NCBI RefSeq assembly: GCF_016808335.1
Contig: NC_053149.1
Span: 37,898,118-37,962,117, forward strand
Length of the DNA: 64,000 nt
Direction: 5' to 3'
From: Panicum virgatum
Taxonomy: Eukaryota; Streptophyta; Magnoliopsida; Poales; Poaceae
The stretch's first letter is position 1, and every line of letters begins with the position of its first letter. The translations under genes were made by a program, and so were the position numbers. Shown here one piece after another: positions 46,193-57,673 of this stretch. The notes under the pieces are model-generated. The model saw nothing but the letters and a program-made list of their open reading frames with translations. It searched no databases and was not told where the DNA came from.

Positions 46193-48540
46193 GCCGCGCC
46201 TTCGCCGTTCACCCCACCGCTGCGCACTGCTTCATCGCCGGCGAGCCCCTCTAGCCCTCGATCCACCCCTTCGAGCACACCAGCAGGTGCGCCCTGACCT
46301 ACTCGACCTCCCTGGCCCCTTGGCCCACGCCGCCGGCGACCCTCCTCGCCGGAACACGGCCAGTAAATCCTTCCCCATCTCTAACCCCGGCCAAGGATCC
46401 ATTTGCAATGGTTTGAATGTTTCCAGGGACCTTTCTGCAAAAGAAACAATACCTTTTAATTTCTATTAGTGAACTTTGAAAATTCCTAGGAAATTTAGAA
46501 AAATCAGAAAAATGTCAAATTAATTTTCTTATTTTCCTTGTGATTAGCTCTATAAGATGGTGATATGATTTTGAGTTGAATCCTTGTGTAAAAAAATTTA
46601 AAAATAGATTTTAGTTGTAGAACTTTTAATTGTATCTTGTGATCTAAAGTCACATTACTTGTGAATTATGGACCTTGTGTAATCTAGAGTATGTGTTATC
46701 TTGTGCAAATGTTGCCGCCCTTTTAGTTGGTGCTTTTGCACACTTTTGCTATGTTTTATTGTGTCATTAAGGGTTTAATTAAATTCTTCCTAAGTTTTTT
46801 TTAAAAAAAACCTTTCTACATGTTATTCTGTGTAGTTAGAGAACTTGCCATGGATAATTTGAAATGTTTGCTTGATTGAATTTACAACTTTATCGTGAAG
46901 GAAAACTATACTTAAGCATCTCACTATTTTCCAACTATTGCATTTCATATAGAAATCACCCCATTAGAAGACAGAACGTACGAGCTCATTCAAGAACCAG
47001 ACGGGGATATTTCTGAAGCTCAGGCCAATATTGTAGAATTAACTGAAGCCCCGAACTCTGATTCGGAGGAACCAAAGTCTACTGACTCCATAAACACTAC
47101 TATAGGCAAGACCCGATGCATAATCCTATTTTTTAAAAATTATGCAATTCATTACTATTACTTGTGCATTTAAGTTATTAGAGTTGAATGAAAACTTTAG
47201 ATGCATAATTTTAGGTACCTATGGATTGAACACTAGAACTGAGTCTGTTTAGATGCTATGCTAATAGGACCGATAAAAGTCGAGTGATTTCCTGTCACTC
47301 ATGAGATTTATAGGAGTTGATTGTTTACCTTCTTGCAATCGCTATAAGGATCATGGACGGGTCGGTTACAAGCTTCATAGTTGAAATCCGTCTATGTTGA
47401 TAAACCACTAAGGCCGCAGTGTGTTGTAGCGGTGATTATGCGTTTGATAGTACTAGCTACATGCCATAAATATGGTATGCGGTAAGCCTAGTAACAGATC
47501 GGCCCGGCAAGTGGACATACCTCCCACTCTCTCTTAGAGATAGGAATATAAATTATGTTGCAACACCGCGACTACAAAGATGTGGTGGTTCTCTGTAGTC
47601 GAGGAGAGTGGCCCTGATCCATGAACCGGAATGAGAAGCAAAAGGTTGCTTGGGAGTGACTCGACAGTACTCCAAGCGTGTGTGCTAGGTTTATCCTTGC
47701 AAGGTTGGAATTCGATTCGGAATCGTTCGCTTCTCACGATGATTGAGACTGCTTGATCCCTTTGCTACATAGAGTAAGAAGTGGAACAATAAAGATACCA
47801 AATATGGTTGGATGAAAATAATTCTTCTACCATATTTGTATAGATAGGTGCATACCTAGATTGATTAATACAACTAGAATTTGAAAGCTAACATTTAAAA
47901 TTAAGGACATACTCTTTGTGGCTTTTCAGCAAAAGAAAACCCAGGACCTTTCTAAGCCTAGCATGTCTAGATATGGGGCTACTGTATACCCCAATTGGGT
48001 CAGTCTCACTGAGTATTAGTATACTCAGACTTGGGGTGACTTTGTTTTCAGGAATGACTTTGGAAGATCCAAACACTAGCTTGACTTGGCCTAGTATTTT
48101 ACCTTCTGACTAGTCCACGGAATGGGAACCATCTTTGACCAGCAATGACTTAGATGAATGATGTCATGCTCGGGTTTATCATGGCATCTACCCTTCGACG
48201 TTTGTGCAAAGTTGTGTTTTCCTTTCCGCTGCAAAACTTCTAAAGTAAGCATAGCTTACTTTTATCTCTTTTCTTCTAAATAAGTTGTAAAAAATCTAGA
48301 ATTTTAATGTACTAGCTTCAAAACTCTGATGTAAATCACACCTCTTATCTATGTGATGTAAAATATTGTAGAATATTGTATCTCCGACTCGCCATCGTGC
48401 GGGACATATACTTGTGTTTCGATCGGATATTCAGTGGTTTCATCGGGATGTTACCCAACAGACCAATGATTATACCGATTAAGGTGCGCTTAGATGTTTA
48501 GCGTATTCTAGCTGGTATAATTCAGAGTGGTTCTGCCACA
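46193..48540 (+). repeat. 5' LTR of element F, second part
   Basis: It resumes with gccgcgccttcgccgttcac, matching the 3' LTR from about 56575 (gccgtcgccgttcacc), and continues through ggaaaactatactt and gactccataaacac. After 47292 it extends about 1.25 kb beyond what is left of the 3' LTR, and it ends GTTCTGCCACA before the primer site. Confidence 0.8.
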
Positions 48541-48542
48541 GC

Positions 48543-48554
48543 TGGTATTAGAGC
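48543..48554 (+). other. Primer binding site of element F
   Basis: TGGTATTAGAGC, one change from the tRNA-Met type site TGGTATCAGAGC, two bases after the LTR end. Confidence 0.75.
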
Positions 48555-49187
48555 AGGCAAGTATAAACCGGATGGTACAACAAGCCTTAGAAAGGTTTCG
48601 AATAAAAGATGTGCTCAACAAAGTGTTTACAAAACTGTGTTGTGACGATCTTATGGGTATTATAAGGTGGCCATCAGTTATATATGTTTTCTATAGTTAC
48701 ACTAAATAAGGTTCAATAGGTTAAGAGCGGTCAGGATCTGTCTACTAGATAATATAGAGAGAGACGTACTTATGCCACCAAAACTAACCACATAAGACCA
48801 AATATATTTGGCAGTTATTTTTGGTTGTGAGGACGATAGAGCGTGCATGCATTGTTTTAAACTTGAATGTTTGCTTTTTGTTCAAGTTAGTAATGCTTGA
48901 ACATCTTTTAAGGATTTCTAGAGTGTTTATTTTGATTGATTGGAAATTGGTGAGTGTCTCATTCTAAAACCTAGATTTAGCTGACCTTAGGAGAGGTAAA
49001 CCACTTGTGCTTAGATCGAGTTTTGCATCCTTGATCTTTTATTCAAGGAATGTTCAAGTGATCAACTAGCCTTGTTTATAGTTCGATCATTCTTGATTCT
49101 TTTGAAACTTTACGTTTCACTGAATCATACCTTACAGCTTTTTGTGTCCCTTTTTGGCGACATCTTACCATTCTAATTTTGTTTCAG
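48555..49187 (+). other. Leader of element F between primer site and first ORF
   Basis: About 630 bp, AT-rich, with no supported gene. Confidence 0.5.
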
Positions 49188-50127
49188 ATGGCTAATATTC
49201 CGGGCACTCTTCTGGATGGTGCGGGCCAAACCCACACCAACGGACTCCACTGGGAGGGTTTTCCTTGTCTTCTGTGGGAGTCTCTCCAACTCTTTTTCTA
49301 CACGGAGCCACCACAGTACGACTGCTTCACATATACAGCAAAGGGAGTTACCCGTTGTACTGTGAAGATGACCATACCACAGCACCCTTTTCGAGTTCAC
49401 TGGCAGCCCATAGAGGTTGAGGCATTTGGGTACCGCTTCGCTAACACTATCGAAGCTGCCGCTTTAGAGGCTATTACTATCTTTTGCAAGCAGCATCCTA
49501 GTGAAGTGGCAGAGTATCCTATCGGCCTTTTCCCCACCGTAGATTACCATGACCCCGAGTGGTCTTTTAGGGTGGAGCACTGTGCACACCTACTTGGTGA
49601 CTCAGCGGGAGATACGATACGTATGATGATCAGATTTATGAACGCCCAGCTTCGCCATCAGGAGTTACAGAGCCGCGGGATTATCCACTTGGTGAGTGAG
49701 GCACAGGTTACTCATAGCAAGTTGGACAGGCAGATTACTCAGGAGGAAGAGCTTTAGGCAGCAGTTACCGCCCAAGACGAGGTGATAACTCAACGTGAGG
49801 AGACGATAGGCCACCGAGAGGACCAAATCGTCGAGAGCGAAGCCACTATCAGTCAGCGCAAACACAGTGATAGAGTTCCTTCTGGAACAAGCTGAGGACC
49901 TCACTTCGGAGCTTGAGGATGCTTATGCTTATATCGAGTACCTCCAAGAACACCCGATGCCACCCGATGACCCGAATCAGCCTGCGGGAAATGAAGAAGA
50001 AGATCAAGAAGAGATTGAAGGAGTTTCTGATCTTGACTCTGAGCATGAAGGTCCAGAGCCCGAAGCTCAGAGTAATGACCTTTCCTTCGGTAGTGAGTCT
50101 TCAGTCGGCAACCTTGACAATTTTTAG
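49188..50127 (+). pseudogene. Extra ORF upstream of gag in element F, broken by a TAG and a frameshift
   Basis: The ATG at 49188 starts MANIPGTLLDGAGQTHTNGL. The first 190 residues look globular (YDCFTYTAKGVTRCTVKMTI, DPEWSFRVEHCAHLLGDSAG). The frame stops at TAG 49755-49757, continues as a Glu/Gln-rich coiled coil, and shifts near 49860 into IEFLLEQAEDLTSELEDAYA with an acidic tail ending at 50127. ORFs placed before gag are known in some rice gypsy elements. The function is unknown. The length, if whole, would be about 310 residues. Confidence 0.65.
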
Positions 50128-50497
50128 ACCGTTGAAGCTTTTAGGCTTGACTTTTCTTAAAAGTAGAACTGTGTAAATAGAGAGTGGTGTATGATAGCCT
50201 GGAAGGAAACACCACTGGTTGTAGCATAGCTGTATGGAGCAGGTTGTGACGTTTGTAGCATGTACACCGTCATAACAGTGACATAAAGCTTGGAGTAAAT
50301 GGCTATGTTTTTGTGGAAGCATTGTCATTCCTTACAGTTTTGAGCTGAATTGGTTGGATAGAATGTGAGATGTGCATGTTGTTACAATCAATATCATTCT
50401 ATTTACGACTGTTTCTGTGCTCTTTTGATATTATGTGTTGCACTATACCATTTGGTAATGGAAGTAAAGATAAACTGTGATCTAATGGATATCTTCC
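50128..50497 (+). other. Spacer between the upstream ORF and gag in element F
   Basis: About 370 bp, AT-rich; no gene seen. Confidence 0.5.
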
Positions 50498-51531
50498 ATG
50501 ATTCAGATGGTGGGCTCAACGCGTGGTACCCCGGAAGGGTTTACCCATGGCCAAACTAGTGGGTCTCAACAACCGCCACCGCCACGGCCACCGCCACCTC
50601 CTAATTTGGCGGAAGTTATGCCCTTGCAAACCGAGCTGCTACGTCAACTTGTGCAATGGCAGCAAAACCAGCCACGCCCTCAGCAACGAGGATGTGATGA
50701 TCATATTCCCCGGGCATCTGGATATTAGGATTTCTTTGGTACCCAGCCCCTGCTGTTCCACCAGACTGACGAGCCCCTAGATGCAGATGCATGGCTTCGG
50801 ACCATAGAATCAAAGTTTGCTTTATTACCGGTACCATGCTCCGAAGCAAATAAGACCCTCTTTGCTGCCCAGCAGCTGTGTGGCACCGCCCGCATCTGGT
50901 GGGATAATTATCGTGCCATGCTGCCCGCCGATCATGTTGTCACTTGGGAACAATTCAGGACCGTTTTTAGAGCACATCATATTCCCGAGGGACTCCTGGA
51001 ACGGAAGTTAAATGAATTCTTGGCACTTACTCAAGGAAATCATACTGTGCTTCAATATGCACAGGTCTTCAATCACCTATGCCAGTACGCCGGCCATCAT
51101 GCAAACAGTGATGCCAGGAAGCAGGATCGTTTCCATTGTGGTCTTAACACCAAGCTCAAGGAGCGTCTTAACTTTGTTCGCCCCAACAGTTTTAATGAGC
51201 TGGTGAATATGGCCATTACTCAGGATGATTGCATTACAACGCATCGTGCTGAGAAGAAGAGGAAGGCACCGATTGGACCCTCTGGGGCGCAGCCACCGAG
51301 GTATCGTTTGGTGCATAATACAGTTCCCAGGGCCCACAGCGAAATCCTCCATCAGGCAGATGGGTTTTCAGGCCACCCCAGCAGCAAGGAGCAACTAGAC
51401 CTCCTATGCCTCAACAACAATAGTCTGGGCCAAGGCGAAATTTTCAACAGCCCAACCGTGTGAACAGTAACAACCGTTGCTTTATTTGCGGAAGCCCTGC
51501 GCACTTCGCCAGGAATTGCCCTCGAAATTAG
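50498..51531 (+). pseudogene. Element F gag with zinc knuckle; stops and a frameshift
   Basis: A Pro/Gln-rich N-terminus (50507 on) meets TAG at 50726-50728. The capsid follows in the same frame: DEPLDADAWLRTIESKFALL, LFAAQQLCGTARIWWDNY, FRAHHIPEGLLERKLNEFLA and FHCGLNTKLKERL. The frame is lost between about 51390 and 51463. The zinc knuckle CFICGSPAHFARNC is in another frame at 51478-51519, ending at TAG 51529-51531. The W-W and F-L-L-K-x-EF pattern is that of chromovirus Gag. Confidence 0.85.
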
Positions 51532-54500
51532 AAACCTGCCCAAGGTCAGAATTCTAATCAAAACAACCAAGGCAAGGGTAAAAAGCAAGTCATGCAAGTC
51601 AAACAAGGGAAGATCAACTTTACTACTCTTGCTGAACTTCCGGAGGGCGCACCAATTATGACGGGTACCTTTTCTATTAATTATAAGCCTACAATCATAC
51701 TGTTTGATTCTGGTGCAACCCATAGTTTTATTAGTACTAAATGTGTTGCAAGACTAGGATTGGATTCTAATCATACCAAGGCATCATACATGATTACCAC
51801 ACTTGGTGGTAAAATAGCATCCAATCGAATCCTTAGGCATGTGCCAATTCAGTTGGGTAGCAAGTTGATTAAAACCGACTTGATTTCCTTAAGCCTAGAC
51901 GGTATGGATGTTATCTTGGGTATGGACTGGATGACTCAATATAAAGTACTGTTAGATATCTCTTCCCGAGCTATTGAAATTGATTCACCAAACCAAGGAG
52001 CCACTACCCTTTATCTTCCACCACAAGAGTACATCACTTCTTTTACCTTTGCCATGGAAGGTGTCAAACTTGAGGACATTCCGGTAGTATGCGAGTATGT
52101 GGATGTCTTTCCGGATGATTTGCCCGGATTACCTCCTGATAGAGATATTGAGTTTGTGATTGAGCTACAACCAGGCACAGATCCTATCTCTAAATGACCC
52201 TACAGAATGCCACCAAAGGAGTTAGCAGAATTGAAGATCCAACTTCAAGACCTTCTGGATAAGGGCTTCATTCGACCAAGCGCTTCACCTTGGGGTTGCC
52301 CAGCCCTATTCGTGAAGAAAAAGGATAACAGCTTAAGGCTATGTGTGGATTATTGGCCTCTTAATGCGGTGACAATTAAGAATAAGTATCCTCTTCCACG
52401 CATTGACATCCTGTTTGATCAGTTAGCTGGAGCTAAGATTTTCTCTAAAATTGACCTCCGTTCTAGTTACCATCAGATCAAAATTAAGCCTTGTGACATT
52501 CCGAAGACGGCCTTTTCTACCAGATATGGACTTTATGAGTATCTGGTTATGTCTTTTGACCTTACCAATGCACCGGCTTATTTCATGTATCTTATGAATT
52601 CGGTGTTTATGCCAGAACTAGACAAGCTTGTCGTTGTTTTCATTAACGACATTCTAATCTATTCCAAAAATGAAGAGGATCATGCTAACCACTTGCGAGT
52701 TGTTCTTCAAAGATTACGGGATCATCGCCTATATGCTAAATTCTCGAAGTGTGAATTCTGGTTGGATAGTGTGAAATTTTTGGGACATACTGTCTCCAGT
52801 GAAGGCATATCCGTTGATCCAAGTAAGGTTCAGGAAGTAATGGTTTGGAAACCTCCTACTTCAGTCCATCAGATCAAAAGCTTTCTTGGCTTAGCCGGAT
52901 ATTATCACCATTTCATCCCGGACTTCTCCAGAATAGCTAAACCTATGATGGAGTTATTAAAGAAAGGAGTTAAGTTTGTTTGTGATGATAAGTGTGAAGA
53001 AGCATTCCACACTCTTCGAGCACAATTAACTACTACCCCAGTATTAGCTCAACCAGATAATACTAAGCCATTTGATGTTTATTGTGATGCTTCTGGCACC
53101 GGACTTGGATGCGTACTTATGCAAGACAACCGGGTAATTGCTTACGCATCACGAGCACTTTGGACTCAAGAGAAGAACTATCCTACTCATGATCTTGAGT
53201 TAGCAGCAGTTATCCATGCTCTCAAGATATGGAGACATCATCTTATGGGAATGCATTGCAATATTTATACTGGCCATAAGAGTCTCAAGTACATTTTCAC
53301 ACAAGCTGATCTGAACATGAGGCAAAGATGATGGCTAGAGCTCATCAAAGACTATGATCTTGAAGTACAATATCACCCTGGCAAAGCAAATGTGGTTGCG
53401 GACGCACTCAGCCGTAAGTCACATTGCCATTGTGCAGAGGCAGAATTATTTAGCAAGACTCTATGCAATGAAATAAGGAAATTGAACCTAGAAATGGTTC
53501 CACAAGGGAGTTTGAATCATATAGCAATGGAGTCCACACTTCAAGACAGCATCATCTGGGCACAACTACATGATGAAGGTATCAAAATTATAAAACAAAA
53601 GTTAGCCCAGGGCGAAGAAAAGTACAAGTGTTTTCATATGGACCATAAGGGAGTTTTATGGTTCGGCAATCGTATTGTTGTTCCTAAAAACCATCAACTC
53701 CGAAGAAAAATTCTTGATGAAACACACCTCTCAAAGTTCACCATTCATCCCAGTAGCACAAAGATGTACCAGGATCTTAGGCAAAATTATTGGTGGACTA
53801 GAATGAAGAGGGAAATAGCTAAGTATGTTTCCGAATGTGATGTTTGCCAGAGGATTAAAGCCAGTCATCTTAAGATAGCGGGCACACTTCAACCCCTACC
53901 AATTCCATCTTGGAAATGGGAGGACACTAGTATGGACTTCATCGTTGGCTTACCCAACACATCCCAGAAGCACGACTCAATATGGGTGGTCATTGATAGA
54001 TTGACCAAGACTGCTCATTTTCTTCCAGTACATACTTCTTACTCCGCTAAAAAGTATGCAGAAGTCTATCTTGATCAAATAATTCATCTCCATGGTGCAC
54101 CCAAAATGATCATATCTGATCGCGGTTCATAGTTTATTGCACGCTTCTAGGAGCAGCTACAGGCCTCTCTTGGAACTAAGTTGATTCGTAGCTCTGCTTA
54201 TCATCCTCAAACTGACGGACAAACTGAAAGGGTAAACCAAATACTTGAAGATATGCTCAGAGCATGTATGGACTTAAGATAGCGGGCACACTTCAACCCA
54301 TACCAATTCCATCTTGGAAATGGGAGGACACTAGTATGGACTTCATCGTTGGCTTACCCAACACATCCCAGAAGCACGACTCAATATGGGTGATCATTGA
54401 TAGATTGACCAAGACTGCTCATTTTCTTCCAGTACATACTTCTTACTCCGCTAAAAAGTATGCAGAAGTCTATCTTGATCAAATAATTCATCTCCATGGT

Positions 54501-55392
54501 GTACCCAAAATGATCATATCTGATCGCGGTTCATAGTTTATTGCACGCTTCTGGGAGCAGCTACAGGCCTCTCTTGGAACTAAGTTGATTCGTAGCTCTG
54601 CTTATCATCCTCAAACTGACGGACAAACTGAAAGGGTAAACCAAATACTTGAAGATATGCTCAGAGCATGTGTCATCCAGTATGACAAGAACTGGGATAA
54701 ATGTTTGGCCCTAGCAGAATTTTCATACAACAACAGTTATCAGTCCAGTTTAAAGATGGCACCGTTTGAAGCGTTATATGGTCATAGGTGTCGAACTCCT
54801 TTGAGTTGGTCACAGACCGGAGAACGCAAAATTTTTTAACCCGACTTAGTAACTGAGGCGGAGAACAAGGTGAAAATTATTCAGGCAAATCTCAAAGCAG
54901 CTCAATCTAGACAGAAAGAGCTATGCAGATAAGAGGAGAAAGCCATTGCAATTTGAAGTTGGGGATCACGTATACCTACGAGTGTCTCCAACAAAAGGTG
55001 TTCAAAGGTTCGGTTTAATAGGAAAATTAACACCTCGCTATATTGGACCCTTTAAGATCCTTGAAATATGTGGACCAGTGGCTTATCGAATTCGACTTCC
55101 TTCTCGGTTAGCAGCTGTCCATGACGTTTTCCACATCTCTCAACTCAAGAAATGTGTGAAAATCCCTGAAGAAATTATCGAGCAACAAGACTTGGAAGTA
55201 GAGCCAGATCTATCATACATAGAGTATCCAATGAAAATCCTTGACAGTAAGGAAAGAAGTACTAGAAGGGAAAAAGTTAAAATGTACAAGGTCCAATTGA
55301 GACATCATACCGAGGAAGAAGCTACTTGGGGAACCGAGCATTATCTCCAACAAAACTTTTCTGACTTCCTTAGGACGAATCCAGGTACCTAG
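51532..55392 (+). pseudogene. Element F pol: protease, reverse transcriptase, RNase H, integrase, chromodomain-like end; multiply broken
   Basis: Protease ILFDSGATHSFIS is near 51700, with stop TGA at 52195-52197. Reverse transcriptase (52207 on) has [20 protein letters not shown] and FINDIL at 52642, where the conserved FxDD has lost its first aspartate. RNase H begins [13 protein letters not shown], followed by TGA at 53329-53331. Integrase shows HH-CC elements ending CDVCQRIKA, the catalytic core MDFIVGLP and ISDRGS, then TAG at 54130. The 404-bp tandem duplication (53869-54671) shifts the frame. Core sequence resumes with YHPQTDGQTERVNQILEDML, and the C-terminal domain ends VKMYKVQLRHHTEEEATWG, chromodomain-like, at 55392. 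Confidence 0.88.
53869..54671 (+). repeat. Tandem duplication of about 400 bp inside the element F integrase
   Basis: 53869-54267 repeats at 54273-54671, offset 404, with only a few differences (for example cccctacc/cccatacc, gtggtc/gtgatc, ggtgcacc/ggtgtacc, ttctagg/ttctggg). Both copies carry the same TAG within ggttcatagtttatt. Five bases, atgga, lie at the junction. Confidence 0.95.
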
Positions 55393-55435
55393 CAACCCAG
55401 CCTATTCCTAACCTGGAATCTCGGGAAGAGATTCT

Positions 55436-55451
55436 TTTAAGGGGGGTAGGT
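55436..55451 (+). other. Polypurine tract of element F
   Basis: taaggggggtagg just before the 3' LTR. Confidence 0.8.
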
Positions 55452-57673
55452 TGTGACGCTTCAGGTGTCTAGTTGTGAAATTAAAGTTTAATGTGTGAAC
55501 TTTGTGTTTATTATTGTTTGACAGTTAAAAACATTTAGTGCAAAAGTAGGGGTATTTTGGTAATTATAAAAAATTACAAGACCCCTTTTTGCAAAAAGTT
55601 TTGACTTAGGGAGTAGTTTCAACTTTGTGAATGGCTTTATTGTAAATGCGCTAGAAATCATTGCTTTGGCAGCTTTATTGAAATTCAGCCCATTTTTGTT
55701 GTGATTTTTCTATTAAAAGTATTTTTCCTTAATTAACTAAAGTTCATTGAATTCTTGAAAATATCTTCAAATCCTTTGATCTAGTGGAAATTTGCATGAC
55801 ATGAAAGATGTAGATCTTGAAAAATTGAACAACTTTCATGTTGGGCACTTTTTCATTTGAGCCCTAGATCAGTGGGAAATTTTTATTTACAGTTAAGCCC
55901 CTAAGCTTTTTGCAAATCACAGTTAAGTCCTCCACTCCATCTCCTACCTCCATCCTTGTCGGAGCTCTAGCGGCGCCGCCCCGCCGCCAGTTTCCTCGCC
56001 CACCGGCTGCCTGCGCCGTCGATTAGAGCGCCGCCAAGCCTCCCTGACTCCTCCTGGTCCCACTCCCCCTCTTGTTGGCGCCTCATCCTCTCTCCACGAA
56101 GCGCCGCGCCGCCGCCGCCCCTATTTCGCCTTCTGGCGAGCCCGACCACCGCCGGAATTGGCTCCCGAGCTGCCTCGCCGCCTCCACTCGTCGCGCAAGG
56201 AGTTCCGCCGCCTCCAGTACCGCCTCTGCTGGCGCCTTGAGCCCGCGCCATGCCACCCAGGGCAATCCCCTTTGTGCCACCTCGCCGGCCGCCCATGGAC
56301 AGCCACTGCCGCCGCCAGATCCTGCCCACAAGCCCCCAGCGAGCTCATCTTCTCCTTCTCGTGCTCATCCTGCTCCTCTTAGGCCTATAAATAGCCGGCC
56401 GAGCCTGATTGACGGCATACCTCCACTACCGCCCTCTCTCCTAACTCCGGCGAGCTCTGCTCACCGCCGACCCGCCGCCACAGTCCTCCTCCGACCAGCA
56501 CAACCCCCTGGTTAGCTTCGCCCTAAGCTTGTGAAGCTAACCCGCCACCTCTCCTCGCCATTCCCCTGCCGGAACGCCGCCGTCGCCGTTCACCCCGCCG
56601 CCGCGCACTGCTTCATCGCCGGCGAGCCCCTCTAGCCCTTGATCCACCCCTTCGAGCACACTAGCAGGTGCGCCCTGACCTACTCGACCTCCCTGGCCCC
56701 TTGGCCCTCACCGCCGGTGACCCTCCTCGCCGGAACACGGCCGGTCAATCCCTCCCCATCTCTGACCCCGGCCAAGGATCCATTTGCAATGGTTTGAATG
56801 TTTCCAGGGACCTTTCTGCAAAAGAAACAATCCTTTTTAATTTCTTTTAGTGAACATTGAAAATTCCTAGGAAATTGTAGAAAAAATAGAAAAATGTCAA
56901 ATTAATTTTGTTATTTTCCTTGTGATTAGCTCTATAAGATGGTGATATGAGTTCGAGTTGAATCCTTGTGTAAAAAAATTTTAAAAATAGATTTTAGTTG
57001 TAGAACTTTTAATTGTATCTTGTAATCTAAACTCACATTACTTGTGAATTATGGACCTTGTGTAATCTAGAGTATGTGTTATCTTGTGCAAATGTTGCAG
57101 CCCTTTTAGTTGGTGCTTTTACACACTTTTGCTATGTTTTATTGAGTCATTAAGGGTTTAATTAAATTCTTCCAAAGTTTTTTTTAAAAAAAACCTTTCT
57201 ACATGTTATTCTGTGTAGTTAGAGAACTTGCCATGGATAATTTGGATTGTTTGCTTGATTGAATTTACAACTTTATCATGAAGGAAAACTATACTCAAGC
57301 ATCTCACTATTTTCCAACTATTGCATTTCATATAGAAATCACCCCGTTAGCAGACAGAACGTACGAGCTCATTCAGGAACTAGACGGGGATATTTCTGAA
57401 GCTCAGGCCAACATTGTAGAATTAACTGAAGCCCCGAACTCTGATTCGGAGGAACCAAAGTCTACTGACTCCATAAACACTACTACAGGCAAGACCCGAT
57501 GCATAATCCTATTTTTTTAAAATTATGCAATTCATTACTATTACTTGTGAATTTAAGTTATTGGAGTTGAATGAAAACTTTAGATGCATAATTTTAGGTA
57601 CCTATTGATTGAACACTAGAACTGAGTCCGTTTAGATGCTATGCTAATAGGACCGGTAAAAGTCAAGTGATTT
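55452..57673 (+). repeat. 3' LTR of element F, truncated on the right by element H
   Basis: It begins TGTGACGCTTCAGGTGTC. A promoter-like stretch has cctataaatagcc at about 56385, after a strongly GC-rich region. Similarity to the 5' LTR stops at gtgattt (57673), where TGTAACACCC of element H begins. Confidence 0.85.
57278..57520 (+). CDS. Small ORF inside the 3' LTR of element F (80 codons)
   Basis: MKENYTQASHYFPTIAFHIE begins a frame rich in acidic residues (ELDGDISEAQANIVELTEAP). It lies about 0.9 kb downstream of the LTR TATA box, in the transcribed leader. The copy in the 5' LTR (about 46901-47146) has the same frame, but its start is GTG and its sixth sense codon is TAA. The long in-frame similarity is suggestive but may simply reflect LTR identity. 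No known domain. Confidence 0.3.
   Translation: MKENYTQASHYFPTIAFHIEITPLADRTYELIQELDGDISEAQANIVELTEAPNSDSEEPKSTDSINTTTGKTRCIILFF

Larger units (their letters stand above)
32697..57673 (+). mobile_element. Element F: chromovirus-type Ty3/gypsy retrotransposon with an ORF upstream of gag, interrupted by elements G and H
   Basis: The 5' LTR is in two parts, 32697-33352 and 46193-48540, split by Sirevirus G. The primer site (48543), an extra ORF, gag, pol and polypurine tract follow, and then the 3' LTR from 55452, which is cut at 57673 by element H. LTR length (about 3 kb), an additional ORF before gag and a C-terminal chromodomain-like segment recall rice RIRE3/RIRE8-type elements. That assignment is from memory and not certain. 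Many stops and frameshifts make it non-functional. Confidence 0.8.
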
